DNA from: Asaia bogorensis
Lineage (GTDB): Bacteria > Pseudomonadota > Alphaproteobacteria > Acetobacterales > Acetobacteraceae
Length of the DNA: 5,822 nt
Reading direction: 5' to 3'
Assembly: GCA_945871455.1 (NCBI GenBank)
Contig: CAMBXJ010000299.1
Location: 1 to 5,822 of the forward strand
Shown: piece by piece, positions 5,075-5,822 of the stretch
Layout: each line of letters opens with the position of its first letter
Numbering within the stretch: position 1 is the stretch's first letter
Notes under the pieces: model-generated
Databases searched by the model: none
Seen by the model: the letters and a program-made list of their open reading frames with translations, nothing else
Told to the model about the DNA's origin: nothing
Translations under genes and position numbers: made by a program

Positions 5075-5822
5075 CTAAACGTCCCGCGCGCGGATCTCGG
5101 ACGAGGAGGTGTCGACGCGGAACTGGTGCTCCGGGATCTCGCTGAACATATCCGCATAGCGGCGGGGAATCGCGATGTCGCGCAGCGTAAGGACCCGCGC
5201 CGCGGCGTCGATGCGCACGGCCACGAGAAAGCTGCCGCCGGCATTGGCGATTTCGTCTAGCGCATCGTGCATGCGCGACTCATCATCGCCATAATATTTC
5301 GGCGCAACCAGCCGTTCGGCGGTATCCGCGCCGATCACGAACGTCGTCTTCGGAAACAGGCGCGATTTTTCGAGGAAGGTGGGGGCCCGGGTCAGCTCGA
5401 CCGACGCCTTCCAGGCGAATTGCGTAAGCCGGTGTCGCACCGTGTGGCCCGTCAAGGGAGGCTTGTCGACGTTGGTGACGGAGATTTCGTAGGCCAGGGG
5501 CTGCTGCCTGACTTCCTCCGCGATCCGGGCCAGCGCCAGGTGCCCGGCATGCACCGGGTTGAAAGAACCAGGCATCAGCACGAGCGGTTGCGGCGCTGAC
5601 AGCATCAATTGCCCGTCGGGCTGGGCGGTGACGCGATTGAACCCGCCCGCGACGAGCTGGTCGATCGTATCCACGCTCGCCACCACGGTTTGCTCAAAAT
5701 ATTCATCGTCATCGAGCACGCTGCTCGGCGAGGGTGCCCCAACGCCGCATGCGTGGGCCAGCCACAGGACGATCGCACGCGAGACCAGGTCTTCTTCGGC
5801 GGCGCGATCACGTCGGCCCTTG
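5075..5822 (-). CDS. Nucleotidylyltransferase-fold protein fused to a CinA-like domain (5' end beyond the window)
   Basis: The stop (TAG) is at 5075-5077. The transferase part has PGSFNPVHAGH (5540-5572), the phosphate-binding loop and HxGH motif of the NadD/CoaD/cytidylyltransferase superfamily, and near its end SSSEIR (5090-5107), equivalent to the ISSTxIR signature. A GTG at 5719 could start a 214-residue protein, but the frame has no stop upstream to the window edge. The extra residues include KGRRDRAAEED (5789-5821), followed by LVSRAIVLWLAHACGVG. This KGxRxRxxEE stretch matches my memory of the end of the CinA-like domain in the fused CinA/nucleotidylyltransferase family also known from plants. 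I therefore take it as partial. The reaction is presumably nucleotide transfer to a small phosphorylated substrate with pyrophosphate release; the substrate is unknown. It converges with the hydrolase, with 24 bases between the two stops and no visible terminator. Confidence 0.82.
   Translation of the reverse strand, partial: KGRRDRAAEEDLVSRAIVLWLAHACGVGAPSPSSVLDDDEYFEQTVVASVDTIDQLVAGGFNRVTAQPDGQLMLSAPQPLVLMPGSFNPVHAGHLALARIAEEVRQQPLAYEISVTNVDKPPLTGHTVRHRLTQFAWKASVELTRAPTFLEKSRLFPKTTFVIGADTAERLVAPKYYGDDESRMHDALDEIANAGGSFLVAVRIDAAARVLTLRDIAIPRRYADMFSEIPEHQFRVDTSSSEIRARDV

Noticed and set aside
5605..5811. 68-codon minus-strand frame near the right edge
   Set aside because: It overlaps the nucleotidylyltransferase frame, which continues open through the same bases with CinA-like residues.

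Overview
The window looks like chromosomal DNA of a GC-rich alphaproteobacterium, most likely in the Rhodospirillales/Acetobacteraceae range. This is inference from three things: a probable bamB tail just upstream of der, a Der GTPase with an NKVE motif in its first G domain (NKxE is, as I recall, common in alphaproteobacterial Der), and GC-rich coding sequence. No database search was possible.

Layout, left to right. Positions 1-38 hold the last eleven codons and stop of a plus-strand gene whose ending fits BamB, the outer-membrane assembly lipoprotein. A 155-base leader with a strong hairpin follows, then der (194-1534), an essential double-GTPase of 50S ribosome assembly. Six bases after the der stop begins a polytopic membrane protein (1541-2347) that appears to be built from two related halves. 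The bamB tail, der and the membrane gene probably form one transcription unit. A hairpin spans the stop codon of the membrane gene.

Positions 2348-2896 are a 549-base gap. Its 5' half is unusually AT-rich (33% GC at 2401-2460 by my count) and holds palindromes, spaced repeats, a promoter-like element and one doubtful 84-codon reading frame. After it comes the standout gene (2897-5050): a 717-residue secreted glycoside hydrolase of family GH16 with an intact EIDIME catalytic motif, flanked on both sides by RTX calcium-binding repeats. It has no N-terminal signal peptide, so it is probably exported by a type I secretion system encoded elsewhere. It resembles in concept the RTX-linked beta-glucan or exopolysaccharide depolymerases (ExsH type).

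On the minus strand, ending only 24 bases from the hydrolase stop, lies a nucleotidylyltransferase-fold gene with an HAGH active-site motif. Its frame stays open to the right edge, and the extra upstream residues look like the end of a CinA-type domain. It is therefore best read as the 3' part of a CinA-like/nucleotidylyltransferase fusion running off the window.

The left block is housekeeping (envelope assembly, ribosome assembly). The hydrolase is an accessory gene with its own long leader. I see no mobile element, CRISPR array, tRNA or rRNA, and no defence system.
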